Shown one piece after another: positions 1-8,400 of a stretch of DNA of 64,000 bases. The stretch is from DASXYG01 sp036502625 (lineage in GTDB: Bacteria > Actinomycetota > Actinomycetes > Streptosporangiales > Streptosporangiaceae): assembly GCA_036502625.1 (NCBI GenBank), contig DASXYG010000081.1, forward strand, positions 3,785-67,784, written 5' to 3'. Made by a program: the position numbers and the translations under genes. The notes under the pieces were generated by a model that worked only from the letters and a program-made list of their open reading frames with translations, did not search any database and was not told where the DNA came from. The number at the start of each line of letters is the position of its first letter. Within the stretch, counting starts at the first letter, position 1.

Positions 1-430
1 CGATCAGGTCGTAGCCGGGGCGGTCGCGGTAGCGGCCCGTCTGGCCGAAGCCGGTGACGGAGACGTGCACGAGGCCGGGGTTGAGCCCGCTGAGGTCGGC
101 GTAGCCGAGGCCCCAGCGTTCCAGCGTGCCGGGGCGGTAGTTCTCGACGAGGACGTCGCAGTCGCGGATCAGGCGGCGCACGATCGCGCGGCCGTCGTCG
201 GACTTCAGGTCAAGGACGATGCCGCGCTTGTTGCGGTTGGTGGACATGAAGTACGCGGACTCGCCGCCGTCGAGGAACGGCGGGCCCCACGTGCGGATGT
301 CGTCGCCGTGGCCCGGTGGCTCGACCTTGATGACGTCGGCGCCCATGTCGCCGAGGGCCTGCGCGCAGTACGGGCCGGCGAGCAGGCGCGAGAGGTCGAG
401 CACCCGGATGCCGTCGAGCGCCCCTGCCAT
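1..430 (-). CDS. CaiB/BaiF CoA transferase (family III), N-terminal part, cut by window edge
   Basis: Formyl-CoA transferase-like enzyme that would move CoA between carboxylic acids. The 143 visible residues begin MAGALDGIRVLDLSRLLAGP and carry the family's N-terminal CoA-binding core: the ADVIKVEPP strand, GDDIRTWGPPF, NRNKRGIVLDLK, VLVENYRPG, and NPGLVHVSVTGFGQTG. The rest of the protein, including the usual catalytic Asp region, lies beyond base 1. It resembles the complete homologue at 13873-15087. It is read away from an IclR gene that probably controls it, with an AT-rich palindromic region just upstream of the ATG. The substrate cannot be told from the sequence. Confidence 0.9.
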   Translation of the reverse strand, partial: MAGALDGIRVLDLSRLLAGPYCAQALGDMGADVIKVEPPGHGDDIRTWGPPFLDGGESAYFMSTNRNKRGIVLDLKSDDGRAIVRRLIRDCDVLVENYRPGTLERWGLGYADLSGLNPGLVHVSVTGFGQTGRYRDRPGYDLI

Positions 431-440
431 GGCGTCTCCG

Positions 441-474
441 TTCGTATATACGGATGATCATTCGCTTATACGGG
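441..474. promoter_or_regulatory. AT-rich operator candidate upstream of the CoA transferase
   Basis: Two direct copies of a TTCG..TATACGG element (441-453 and 461-473) are spaced 20 bp apart, about two helix turns. The first contains the perfect palindrome CGTATATACG (443-452). The site is 11 bp upstream of the CoA transferase start and 48 bp past the end of the IclR gene, so binding by that IclR protein is a reasonable inference. Confidence 0.4.
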
Positions 475-521
475 CGCGACCCTAGGTCGGGCGCGGTCGG
501 AGCGTCAAGGGCGCGCCGCGG

Positions 522-1232
522 TCAGCGCGGGCCGGTGGACAGGTCGCGGGCCGCCGCGCCGAGGACGGGCGCGTAGTCGGTGAGCCGGTCCGTCACGCGG
601 TCGGCGGGTCCCGCGATGGTCAGGCAGGCCACCACGGCGCCGTCGGCGGTGATCGGCGCGCCGACGGCGCTGAGCCCCGGTACGGACTCGGCCCGGTCGT
701 ACGCCACGCCGTCGGCGCGTACGCGGGCGAGCTCGTCCAGCACCCGCTCGCGGTCGGCCGGGTCCAGGTGGGCGGCGCTGCGCCGCGCGCTCATGTGCGC
801 GAGCACCAGCTTGCCCATCGCCGTCGGGTACAGCGGCCGGCGTTCGCGCAGCGGCGGCGAGTAGCGCACCGGCTGGGCGGACTCGACGGTGTGGATGTAG
901 ACCACGGAGTCGCCGACGGGCTCGCCGAGCGTGACGGTCTCGTCGAACCGGTCGCGCAGCCGCACCATCGCGGGGTGCGCGCGCTCGGCCAGGCTCGGCC
1001 GGTCGGGGCCGGACAGCAGGACGCGCGCGGCCGGGCCCATGTGGTACTCGCCGTCGTCGTCGGTGAGGTAGCCGGCCGCGATCAGCCCCTGGACCAGGCC
1101 GTGCACGGACGACTTGGGCGCGTCGAGTACTTCGGCGAGCGTGGCCAGGCGTACGCCGCCCGCGCGGGTGGCCACGGTCTCCAGGATCGTGGTGACCCGG
1201 CGTACGGTGCGGTGTTCCTTCGACACGCGCAC
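522..1232 (-). CDS. IclR family transcriptional regulator
   Basis: A 236-residue DNA-binding regulator of full family length. An N-terminal winged helix (about residues 10-70, with LATLAEVLDAPKSSVHGLVQ as the recognition region) precedes the IclR effector-binding domain (about 80-230, with TVTLGEPVGDSVVYIHTVES and YPTAMGKLVLAHM). IclR proteins usually sense small carboxylates or aromatic acids and control neighbouring catabolic genes. The adjacent gene in the same direction is a CoA transferase, which fits control of a CoA-dependent degradation route. The gene lies 16 bp downstream of the cobalt/nickel ATPase stop and may be partly transcribed with that operon. Confidence 0.92.
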   Translation of the reverse strand: MRVSKEHRTVRRVTTILETVATRAGGVRLATLAEVLDAPKSSVHGLVQGLIAAGYLTDDDGEYHMGPAARVLLSGPDRPSLAERAHPAMVRLRDRFDETVTLGEPVGDSVVYIHTVESAQPVRYSPPLRERRPLYPTAMGKLVLAHMSARRSAAHLDPADRERVLDELARVRADGVAYDRAESVPGLSAVGAPITADGAVVACLTIAGPADRVTDRLTDYAPVLGAAARDLSTGPR

Positions 1233-1248
1233 ACCGTAGCGCCGCCGG

Positions 1249-2022
1249 TCAGCGGAAGGCGCGCGAGTGCTCGTGGATGAGGTTGACCGACAGCAGCAGC
1301 TCGCGGTCGGCGAGGACCGCGTCGGGCGTGCCCTCGGCGACGATGCGGTGGTCCTCGGAGAAGACGACGCAGCGGTCGGCGAGCAGGCCGAGGGCGTCCA
1401 GGTCGTGCGTGGCGTGGACGATCGTACGGCCGGCCGTGCCGAGCTGGTGGATGAGGTCGGTCAGCCACTGCTGGGAGCGCGGGTCGAGGGCCGCGGTGGG
1501 TTCGTCGAACAGCAGCACCTCGGGGCTCATGACCAGCACCGAGGCGATCGCGACCTTCTTCTTCTGCCCGCCGGAGAGCTGGAACGGCGCGCGGTCGGCG
1601 AGGTCGGTGATGCCGAGGTAGGCGAGCAGGTCGTCCACCCGGGCGGCCGCCTGGTCGCGGTCGAGGCCGAGCTGGAGGGGGCCGAACGCGATCTCCTCGC
1701 GGACGGTCGGGGAGAACACCTGGGCGTCGGAGTTCTGGAAGACGAAGCCGACGCGCTCGCGGAACGCGCGCGACATCTGCTCGTCCTCCATGGTGTCCTC
1801 GGTGATGGGCTCGCCGAAGGCGGTGAACGCGCCCGACGACGCGAAGATCAGCCCGTCGAGCAGCTTGAGCAGCGTGGACTTGCCGCAGCCGTTGGCGCCG
1901 AGCAGCGCGACGCGTTCGCCGCGGCGCACCGTGAGCGAGACGCCGTCGAGGGCGGGGTAGCGGTCGAGGTAGGAGTAGCGGACGTCGTCGCAGACGAAGA
2001 CGTCGGAGGGGTCAGCGGCCAA
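1249..2022 (-). CDS. cbiO: Cobalt/nickel ECF transporter ATPase (CbiO/NikO)
   Basis: The ATP-hydrolysing subunit of a group I energy-coupling-factor importer for Co2+ or Ni2+, 257 residues. Walker A is GANGCGKST (about 42-50), the Q loop is FVFQNSD, the signature LSGGQ is at 149-153, and Walker B LLFDEPTAALD follows at about 170-180. The start is TTG at 2022, overlapping the end of the permease gene by 11 bp, which implies translational coupling. It is the last gene of the MN-Q-O operon. Nickel is favoured over cobalt because of the Nur-like box upstream of the first gene. Confidence 0.93.
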   Translation of the reverse strand: MAADPSDVFVCDDVRYSYLDRYPALDGVSLTVRRGERVALLGANGCGKSTLLKLLDGLIFASSGAFTAFGEPITEDTMEDEQMSRAFRERVGFVFQNSDAQVFSPTVREEIAFGPLQLGLDRDQAAARVDDLLAYLGITDLADRAPFQLSGGQKKKVAIASVLVMSPEVLLFDEPTAALDPRSQQWLTDLIHQLGTAGRTIVHATHDLDALGLLADRCVVFSEDHRIVAEGTPDAVLADRELLLSVNLIHEHSRAFR

Positions 2023-2950
2023 GGAGCCGGTCTCCCCCCACGACGAGGACGGCGCAGACGACGACGATCGCGCCGGCCGTGATGTCGCGACCGGTGAGCC
2101 GGAACCGCTGGAGCGTCTTCGCGTCGCCGGTGTATCCGCGTGCGGTCATCGCCTGGTGCACCTCCTCGGACAGGGTATGCGCCTTGCCGATCAGGGCGCC
2201 CGCGGAGGCGCCGACGAACGCGCGCGCGCCGCGGTCGTGCTTGGCCGCGCCGATCGTCCGGGCCTCGCGGGCCTCGTACATGTCGGACACGACGCCGAGC
2301 AGCAGGAAGACGTAGCGGTACGCCATGCCGATGACCAGTACGAAGATCTTGGGCACGCCCACGGCGCGCAGCGCGGCGAGCAGCCGGGCCCACGGGGTGG
2401 TCAGCGTGACGAGCACGACCAGCGAGATCGACACCGCCACCCGGGAGACCACGAGGCCGGCCGAGGTCAGGCCCTGTGTCGTGACGCCCTCGACGGCGCC
2501 GTCCCAGTGCCACAGCGGCAGCACGACGTGGCCGGGCGTGACGATCGAGAGGGTCGCGGGCAGCACCATGACGCCGGTGAAGATCGGGACGAACAGCCAG
2601 ACGCGCTTGACGAAGAACCCGACCGGCAGCGCGGACGCGGCGGCCAGCCCGAGCGCGACGGCGTACAGCACCGCGAGCGTCGGAATGTGGTGCACAAGAC
2701 CGGCGGCTACCAGCGCGATGACCATCCCGCAGAACTTCACCCGCGGGTCGAGGCGTTGCAGCAGCCCCCGTCGTGCCGCGACGTCCTCGCTGAACATCAC
2801 CTGACGCAGCAGGCCGGCCGCGCCTGTCAGCGTCTTGCGCAGGTAGCCGCCCTTCTTGCGGGTGCCGACGCACCCGCACGGGCACATCGCGAACGCGCCG
2901 TCGAACAACCACTCGGGCGCGCCGGACGGCTCCGTGCTCGTGGCGGTCAC
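2012..2950 (-). CDS. cbiQ: Cobalt/nickel ECF transporter T-component (CbiQ/NikQ) with Cys-rich N-terminus
   Basis: The membrane coupling subunit that links the metal-binding component to the ATPase. The GTG start at 2950 overlaps the upstream stop as GTGA, giving 312 residues. A hydrophilic N-terminal extension contains CPCGCVGTRKKGG before the usual core, which starts at about DPRVKFCGMV. The core has several membrane segments and the coupling motifs near MYEAREARTIG and the terminal QAMTARGYTGD. The extension with three closely spaced cysteines is not needed for a classical CbiQ and could bind metal; that is inference. It sits between the MN and O genes. Confidence 0.9.
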   Translation of the reverse strand: MTATSTEPSGAPEWLFDGAFAMCPCGCVGTRKKGGYLRKTLTGAAGLLRQVMFSEDVAARRGLLQRLDPRVKFCGMVIALVAAGLVHHIPTLAVLYAVALGLAAASALPVGFFVKRVWLFVPIFTGVMVLPATLSIVTPGHVVLPLWHWDGAVEGVTTQGLTSAGLVVSRVAVSISLVVLVTLTTPWARLLAALRAVGVPKIFVLVIGMAYRYVFLLLGVVSDMYEAREARTIGAAKHDRGARAFVGASAGALIGKAHTLSEEVHQAMTARGYTGDAKTLQRFRLTGRDITAGAIVVVCAVLVVGGDRLLGR

Positions 2951-4020
2951 GAGCTCACCTGGGTCTGCTCCTGGCCGCTTTCCCGCCGGCCGAGCAGCAG
3001 CCGCAGCCCGGTGGCCACGCCGAAGATCACCAGGCCGACCACCGCGATGCCGACGACCGCGGACACGAGATACGCGATGGTCGGCGCGGCGCCGGACGCG
3101 AACCCGTAGCCGGGGAAGAGGGTGTGCTGCCAGAAGCCGTTGTACCTGTTCAGCCCGGCCGGGATGGCGGACAGGCCCAGGTGGCCGAGGTTGAGGTCGG
3201 CCGGTGCGTCCTCGCCGAAGGCGCCGCCGGGCGCGAGCAGGCCGAGCGGCGTCAGGAGGACCATCACCCCCACCGCGATCGCCGCCGCGATGCCGGGACG
3301 CAGGCGGCGCGGTGGTACGGCGTCGCCCGGCATCGCGACGCCCGGATGGTTGACGCGCATCAGCGGCAGGTTGGCGCGCTGGAGGTACGTCACGACGCCG
3401 CCGGTCAGGATGGCCTCCGCGAGCCCGGCCACGGTGAGGTGGGCGAGCGCCATCGCCGGGATCGTCTGCGTCAGGTGGTACGGGGAGTACAGCGGCGCGC
3501 CGGACGCGGTGTGGAAGAGGTCCGGCTGGATGCCCATCTCGATCGCGGTGGCCAGCGCGGCCGCGTTGATGCCGACGTAGCCGCCGACGGCCGCGGCCAG
3601 GGCGCGGCGCGGGCTGGTGAGGTCGGCGCGCCCGGCGACCAGCTTGTAGACGCCGTAGCCGACGAACGGCGCGATGACCGCCATGTTCAGCGCGTTGGTG
3701 CCGAACGCGAGGACGCCGCCGTCGCCGAACAGCAGCGCCTGGAACGCCAGCGCCACACTGACCGCTATGACCCCCGCCCATGGGCCGAGGATGATCGCCA
3801 CCAGGACGCCGCCGACGGCGTGCGCGGTGGTGCCGTCCGGGATCGGGACGTTGAACATCATGACCAGGAAGCACACGGCGGCGAGCACGGCCAGCGTGGG
3901 GACCTGGCGCGTCTTCACCGTACGGCGGACCCGGCGGGCCGCGACGACCCAGGCCGGGGCGGTGAGGACGAAGCCGACAGCGCACGTCTGGGGGCTGAGG
4001 TAGCCGTCGGGGATGTGCAT
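2947..4020 (-). CDS. cbiM: Substrate-specific Ni/Co transport component, CbiM/NikM fused to an N-like domain
   Basis: The metal-binding membrane component of the ECF importer. It starts with the invariant MHIPDGYLSP; in this family the N-terminal amine and His2 are part of the metal site. At 357 residues it is longer than a plain CbiM (about 220-250). The extra C-terminal part has a periplasmic-type loop and one or two further membrane helices, as in NikMN fusions, which explains why there is no separate cbiN. First gene of a tightly coupled operon (GTGA overlap with cbiQ). No B12 riboswitch fits in the 88 bp upstream; a Nur-like palindrome is present instead. Confidence 0.92.
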   Translation of the reverse strand: MHIPDGYLSPQTCAVGFVLTAPAWVVAARRVRRTVKTRQVPTLAVLAAVCFLVMMFNVPIPDGTTAHAVGGVLVAIILGPWAGVIAVSVALAFQALLFGDGGVLAFGTNALNMAVIAPFVGYGVYKLVAGRADLTSPRRALAAAVGGYVGINAAALATAIEMGIQPDLFHTASGAPLYSPYHLTQTIPAMALAHLTVAGLAEAILTGGVVTYLQRANLPLMRVNHPGVAMPGDAVPPRRLRPGIAAAIAVGVMVLLTPLGLLAPGGAFGEDAPADLNLGHLGLSAIPAGLNRYNGFWQHTLFPGYGFASGAAPTIAYLVSAVVGIAVVGLVIFGVATGLRLLLGRRESGQEQTQVSS

Positions 4021-4041
4021 GCGGGACCCATCCGGTGGTAG

Positions 4042-4058
4042 TTGCGAACGATGTGCAA
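4042..4058. promoter_or_regulatory. Nur-box-like operator (TTGC-N9-GCAA)
   Basis: The 17-bp site TTGCGAACGATGTGCAA has the TTGC and GCAA half-sites at the 9-base spacing of the Streptomyces coelicolor Nur box (TTGCAA-N5-TTGCAA). It lies 22-38 bp upstream of the NikMN start codon, a position suited to repression. Nur is a Fur-family nickel sensor; no nur gene is in the window. The inner AA/TT bases are only partly kept. Confidence 0.55.
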
Positions 4059-4204
4059 TAACTTAGTCGACGCGGTCGCGCGGTACCAGTGGCGGGTGGC
4101 CCGTACGCGTGGTGCCGTCTTCACCTGGGATCGGGCCCGAGCAGTCACCGCAATGGGCTAGAAACGGTACGTGCGGTGAACGCGGCGCGAACGAGCGGGG
4201 TCCG

Positions 4205-4909
4205 GTGGATACACGGTTGTACATCTGGGTGAACGGCCTGACGCGTGCCACCCCGTGGGCGCATACGGTCCTGACGGCGTACGCGGTGTGGGCGGGCCTT
4301 GTCCTGCTCGCCGGGATGCTCGTCGGCGGCTGGGCGTGGGGGCGCCGGCAGCCCGACGCGCCGCGCCGGTTCGCCACGGTGCTGCTGACCGGCGTCGGCG
4401 TGGTCGTCGCGGTCGGGTTGAACAAGGCCGTGATCACCAAGCTCTTCGACCGCCCGCGCCCGTGCACCACCGTGCACCACGCGCTGAGCCTGGTCCCCTG
4501 CACACCCGACAACGCGTTCCCCAGCGACCACGCGCTGCTGGCCGGCGCGTTCGCGGCCGGGCTGCTGCTGCTCAACCGCGCGCTCGGCACGGTCGCGGCG
4601 GTCGCCGCGGTCTACGTCGCGTTCGGCCGGGTGTACATCGGCATGCACCACCCCGGAGACGTCGCGGCCGGGCTGGTCCTGGGCGCGGTGATCACGGTGG
4701 TCGTCGTGCTGGCGCTGCGCGGGGTGGCGACCCGGCTCGCCGAGGCGCTGAACCGTACGGCGATCGGCCCGGTCATCGCCGCGCGCGAGGGGCACGGCAT
4801 TCCCGCGGCGGACGCGGTGCCGGTAGCCGAGCGGCGGGCGCTGCCGCCGCCGTCCCGGGAGACCGAGGGCGGCCGGATGCCGCGGCGGTCGGCCGCGCGC
4901 CGCCACTGA
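4205..4909 (+). CDS. PAP2 superfamily membrane phosphatase
   Basis: A membrane phosphatase of the type acting on phosphatidic acid, undecaprenyl pyrophosphate or similar lipids. The GTG at 4205 was chosen because the 32 residues upstream in frame are not hydrophobic or family-like; this gives 234 residues with about five or six membrane helices. The three family motifs are visible: KLFDRPRP (79-86), FPSDH with its His (105-109), and GRVYIGMHHPGD (141-152), where the usual SR is GR. A hydrophilic tail of about 50 residues follows. It is alone between a divergent metal transporter operon and a MarR gene, so the substrate cannot be inferred. Confidence 0.88.
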   Translation: MDTRLYIWVNGLTRATPWAHTVLTAYAVWAGLVLLAGMLVGGWAWGRRQPDAPRRFATVLLTGVGVVVAVGLNKAVITKLFDRPRPCTTVHHALSLVPCTPDNAFPSDHALLAGAFAAGLLLLNRALGTVAAVAAVYVAFGRVYIGMHHPGDVAAGLVLGAVITVVVVLALRGVATRLAEALNRTAIGPVIAAREGHGIPAADAVPVAERRALPPPSRETEGGRMPRRSAARRH

Positions 4910-4980
4910 GCCGTACGCCCGCACCGGCGAGCAGGCGGCGGCCACCCCGCATCGAGCGCGGAGAAACCCGGTTTCGTTAG

Positions 4981-4991
4981 GTTCGGCGAAC
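4981..4991. promoter_or_regulatory. Candidate MarR operator
   Basis: GTTCGGCGAAC is a perfect 11-bp palindrome, 18 bp before the MarR start. The half-site CGAACTAT recurs directly at 5003-5010, across the start codon. A wider inverted pair TTCGTTAG (4973-4980) and CTAACGAA (5019-5026) brackets both. Autoregulation by the MarR protein is the simplest reading. Confidence 0.45.
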
Positions 4992-5008
4992 TATTAGACT
5001 GTCGAACT

Positions 5009-5488
5009 ATGAGCGACGCTAACGAACCGGCCGGGCCGGGCGGCGCCGCGCCCGACGAGATCGACACGGCGGTCTGGACGTTGCTCCGCCTGTCCCGCAT
5101 GATCGAGCGCGCGCAGACGGAGCTGACCGTGCCGCAGTACCGCGTGCTGCGCCTGGTCGGCGCCGGCGAGGAGAGCTCCGCCCGGGTCGCCGAACGGCTG
5201 TCCGTCCGCCGCCCGACGCTGACCGCCGCGGCCGACGGCCTGGTCGCGTCCGGCTATCTGGCGCGCGAGCCCGACCCCAGCGACCGCCGGGTGGTGCGGC
5301 TGTGCCTGACACCGTCCGGCGGCGAGGTCCTCGACCGTACGAACGCGGCGCTGCGCGAGCGCCTCGGCGAGGTGCTCTCCGGGCTGCCCGCGCCCGACCG
5401 GCTGTTCGCGCTGCTCGGCGAGGTCGGCGACGCGCTCGACGCCCGGCGCGCCGCCCGTGAGGCCGAGTCCATGGCGGGGCGCCGATGA
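5009..5488 (+). CDS. MarR family transcriptional regulator
   Basis: A 159-residue winged-helix regulator. The dimerisation helices surround a central domain with YRVLRLVGAG, SARVAERLSVRRPTLTAAAD (recognition helix) and the wing VASGYLAREPDPSDRRVVRL. MarR proteins usually release DNA on binding hydrophobic or aromatic compounds and often control exporters. The stop overlaps the start of the ABC exporter gene as ATGA, so the two are translated together and the regulator most likely controls that exporter. Confidence 0.93.
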   Translation: MSDANEPAGPGGAAPDEIDTAVWTLLRLSRMIERAQTELTVPQYRVLRLVGAGEESSARVAERLSVRRPTLTAAADGLVASGYLAREPDPSDRRVVRLCLTPSGGEVLDRTNAALRERLGEVLSGLPAPDRLFALLGEVGDALDARRAAREAESMAGRR

Positions 5489-8400
5489 CGGCCGGAACCG
5501 GCTGGCTGCGCCGCCTGCTCGGCTACTGCTGGCGCCACCGCCGCGGGCTGGTCATCGCCATGAGCGGCGCCTTCGCCGCCATGGCCGCGACCGCCGTGGT
5601 CCCGCTGATGGAGCGGGTGATCATCGACGACGTGATCGTCACGCCCCGGGTGCCGCTCGTCCCGTGGGCGATCGGGCTGCTGGTCGCCGCGATCGTGGTA
5701 TTCGGCGGCAGCTACCTCCGCCGCTACTACGGCGGCCGCCTCGCCCTCGACGTCCAGTACGACCTGCGTACGGAGCTGTTCCAGTCGGTCTCCCGGTTCG
5801 ACGGCGCGCGTCAGGACGAGCTGGACACCGGCCAGCTCGTCGGCCGCTCCACCTCCGACCTCACGCTGGTACAGGGCATGCTCGGCATGGTGCCGTACTC
5901 CGTGACGGGGCTGCTGCAGTTCGTCGTCGCGCTCGTCGTGATGCTGACGCTGTCGCCGCTGCTCACCGTGGTGGCGCTCGCGGTCGTCCCGGCGCTGTGG
6001 TTCGTCGCGCTGCGCAGCCGCGCCCGCCTGTTCCCCGCCACGTGGGACGCCCAGCAGCAGGCCGGCGAGGTGGCGGGCGTCGTCGAGGCGGCGGTCACCG
6101 GCGTGCGCGTCGTGAAGGGCTTCGGCCAGGAGGGGCAGGAGCTCGGCAAGCTGGAGACGGCCGGGCAGTCGCTGTTCGCCAAGCGGCTGCGCGCCCTGCG
6201 GCTGAACTCCCGCTACACCCCGGCGCTGCAGTCCGTCCCGGCGCTCGGGCAGGTCGGCGTGCTGGCCCTCGGCGGCTGGCTGGCCGCGCGCAACCACATC
6301 ACGCTCGGCACCTTCCTGGCGTTCTCCACCTACCTGGCGCAGCTCTCCGGCCCGGTGCGCATGCTCTCCGGGCTGATCACCATCGGCCAGCAGGCGCGGG
6401 CCAGCGTCGTCCGCGTGTTCGAGGTGATCGACACCGCGCCCCTGGTCACCGAGAAGCCCGACGCCGCCGACATCGACCTCGACGACAGCCCCGACGCCAT
6501 CTCCTTCGACGACGTGACGTTCGGCTACCTCCCGTCCCAGCCGGTCCTGCGCGACATGTCGCTGCACGTCCGCGCGGGGGAGACGGTCGCCCTCGTCGGG
6601 GCGTCCGGGTCGGGTAAGTCCACGGTGTCGATGCTGCTGCCGCGGTTCTACGACGTCCAGGAGGGCGCGCTGCGCGTCGGCGCGGACGACGTACGCGACC
6701 TGCGCATCGACTCGCTGCGCGCGGCGATCGGAATGGTCGCGGAGGAGAGCTTCCTGTTCTCCGAGTCGGTCGCCGACAACATCGCGTACGGCAGGCCCGA
6801 GGCCACGCGCGAGCAGATCGCCGCCGCGGCGCGCGCCGCCGAGGCCGACGGCTTCATCAGCCGGCTCCCGGACGGCTACGACACCGTGGTGGGCGAGCAG
6901 GGGCTGACGCTGTCCGGCGGGCAGCGCCAGCGGGTGGCGCTGGCCCGCGCGCTGCTCACCGACCCGCGCATCCTCCTGCTCGACGACGCCACGTCCGCGG
7001 TCGACGCCCGCGTCGAGGCCGAGATCCACGACACCCTGCGCCGCGTCATGCGCGACCGTACGACCCTGCTCATCGCCCACCGCAAGTCCACGCTCCAGCT
7101 CGCCGACCGCATCGCCGTGCTCGAGGGCGGCCGCGTCGTCGCGATCGGCACCCACGCCGAGCTCACCCGTACGTGCGGGCTCTACCGCCTGCTGCTGTCC
7201 GGGCCCGGCGACGACGCCGAGACCGTCGAGGTCCAGCCGGTCGACGACCCCCGCGTCGACGGGGTCACGCCCGCGCTGTGGGACCCCGCGCGCGCCCCCG
7301 ACCCGTCCCCGGCGACGGCGCTGGGGTCCGGTGTCGCGCCGGCGGCCGGGCGCGCGGCCGGGCAGATGCGCGGCGCCGGCGGCGGCACCCGCGCGCTGGC
7401 CGCGCTGCCCGCCACGCCCGACCTCCTGGAGAAGGTCGAGAAGCTGCCCCCGGCCACCGACCCGCCGGACGTCGACGACGCGTACGCGCGGGCCGCCGAG
7501 CCGCGGTTCAGCCTGCGCGGCGTGCTCAGCCGGTTCCGCGGGCCGCTGCTCGCCGGGCTGGTCCTGGTCGCGCTCGACGCGCTGGCCGGCCTCGCCCTGC
7601 CGGCGCTGATGCGCAACGGCATCGACCAGGGCGTGGAGCACGGGCAGTACGCCGCGGTGCTCGTCGCGTCCGCGATCGCGCTGGTCGTGGCGCTCGTCGA
7701 CTGGGTCGTGCAGATCGGCCAGATCCGGGTGACCGGCCGCATGGGCGAGCGCATCCTCTACACCCTGCGCGTCAAGATCTTCGCGCACCTCCAGCGGCTC
7801 GGCCTCGACTACTACGAGCGCGAGATGACCGGCCGCATCATGACCCGCATGACCACCGACGTCGACGCCCTGTCGTCGTTCCTGCAGACCGGGCTGGTGA
7901 CCGCCGTCGTCAGCGTGCTGTCGTTCGCCGGCATCCTGGTCGCGCTGATCGTCCTCGACTCGGGGCTCGCGCTCGTGGTGCTGTGCGTGCTGCCCGTGAT
8001 GATCGTCGCGACGCTGGTGTTCCGCACCAAGGCGTCCGCGGCGTACCAGGAGGCGCGCGACAAGGTCAGCGTCGTCAACGCCGACCTCCAGGAGAACGTC
8101 TCCGGCCTGCGCGTCGCCCAGGCGTTCCGCCGCGAGGACCACAACCGCGCCCGGTTCGCGCGCCGCAGCGCCGACTACCGCAACACCCGCACCCGCGCCC
8201 AGCGCTACATCGGGCTGTACTTCCCGTTCGTGCAGTTCCTGTCCACGGTGGCGGCGGCGCTCGTGCTGTGGGCCGGCGCCGACCGCGTCCACGCCGGCAC
8301 GCTCACGGTCGGCGCGCTCATCGCGTACCTGCTGTACATCGACCTGTTCTTCTCGCCCGTCCAGCAGCTCTCGCAGGTCTTCGACGGCTACCAGCAGGCC

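Noticed and set aside
4021..4108. Cobalamin riboswitch upstream of the Co/Ni transporter
   Set aside because: The gap is too short and shows no B12-box-like sequence; a Nur-like palindrome is there instead.
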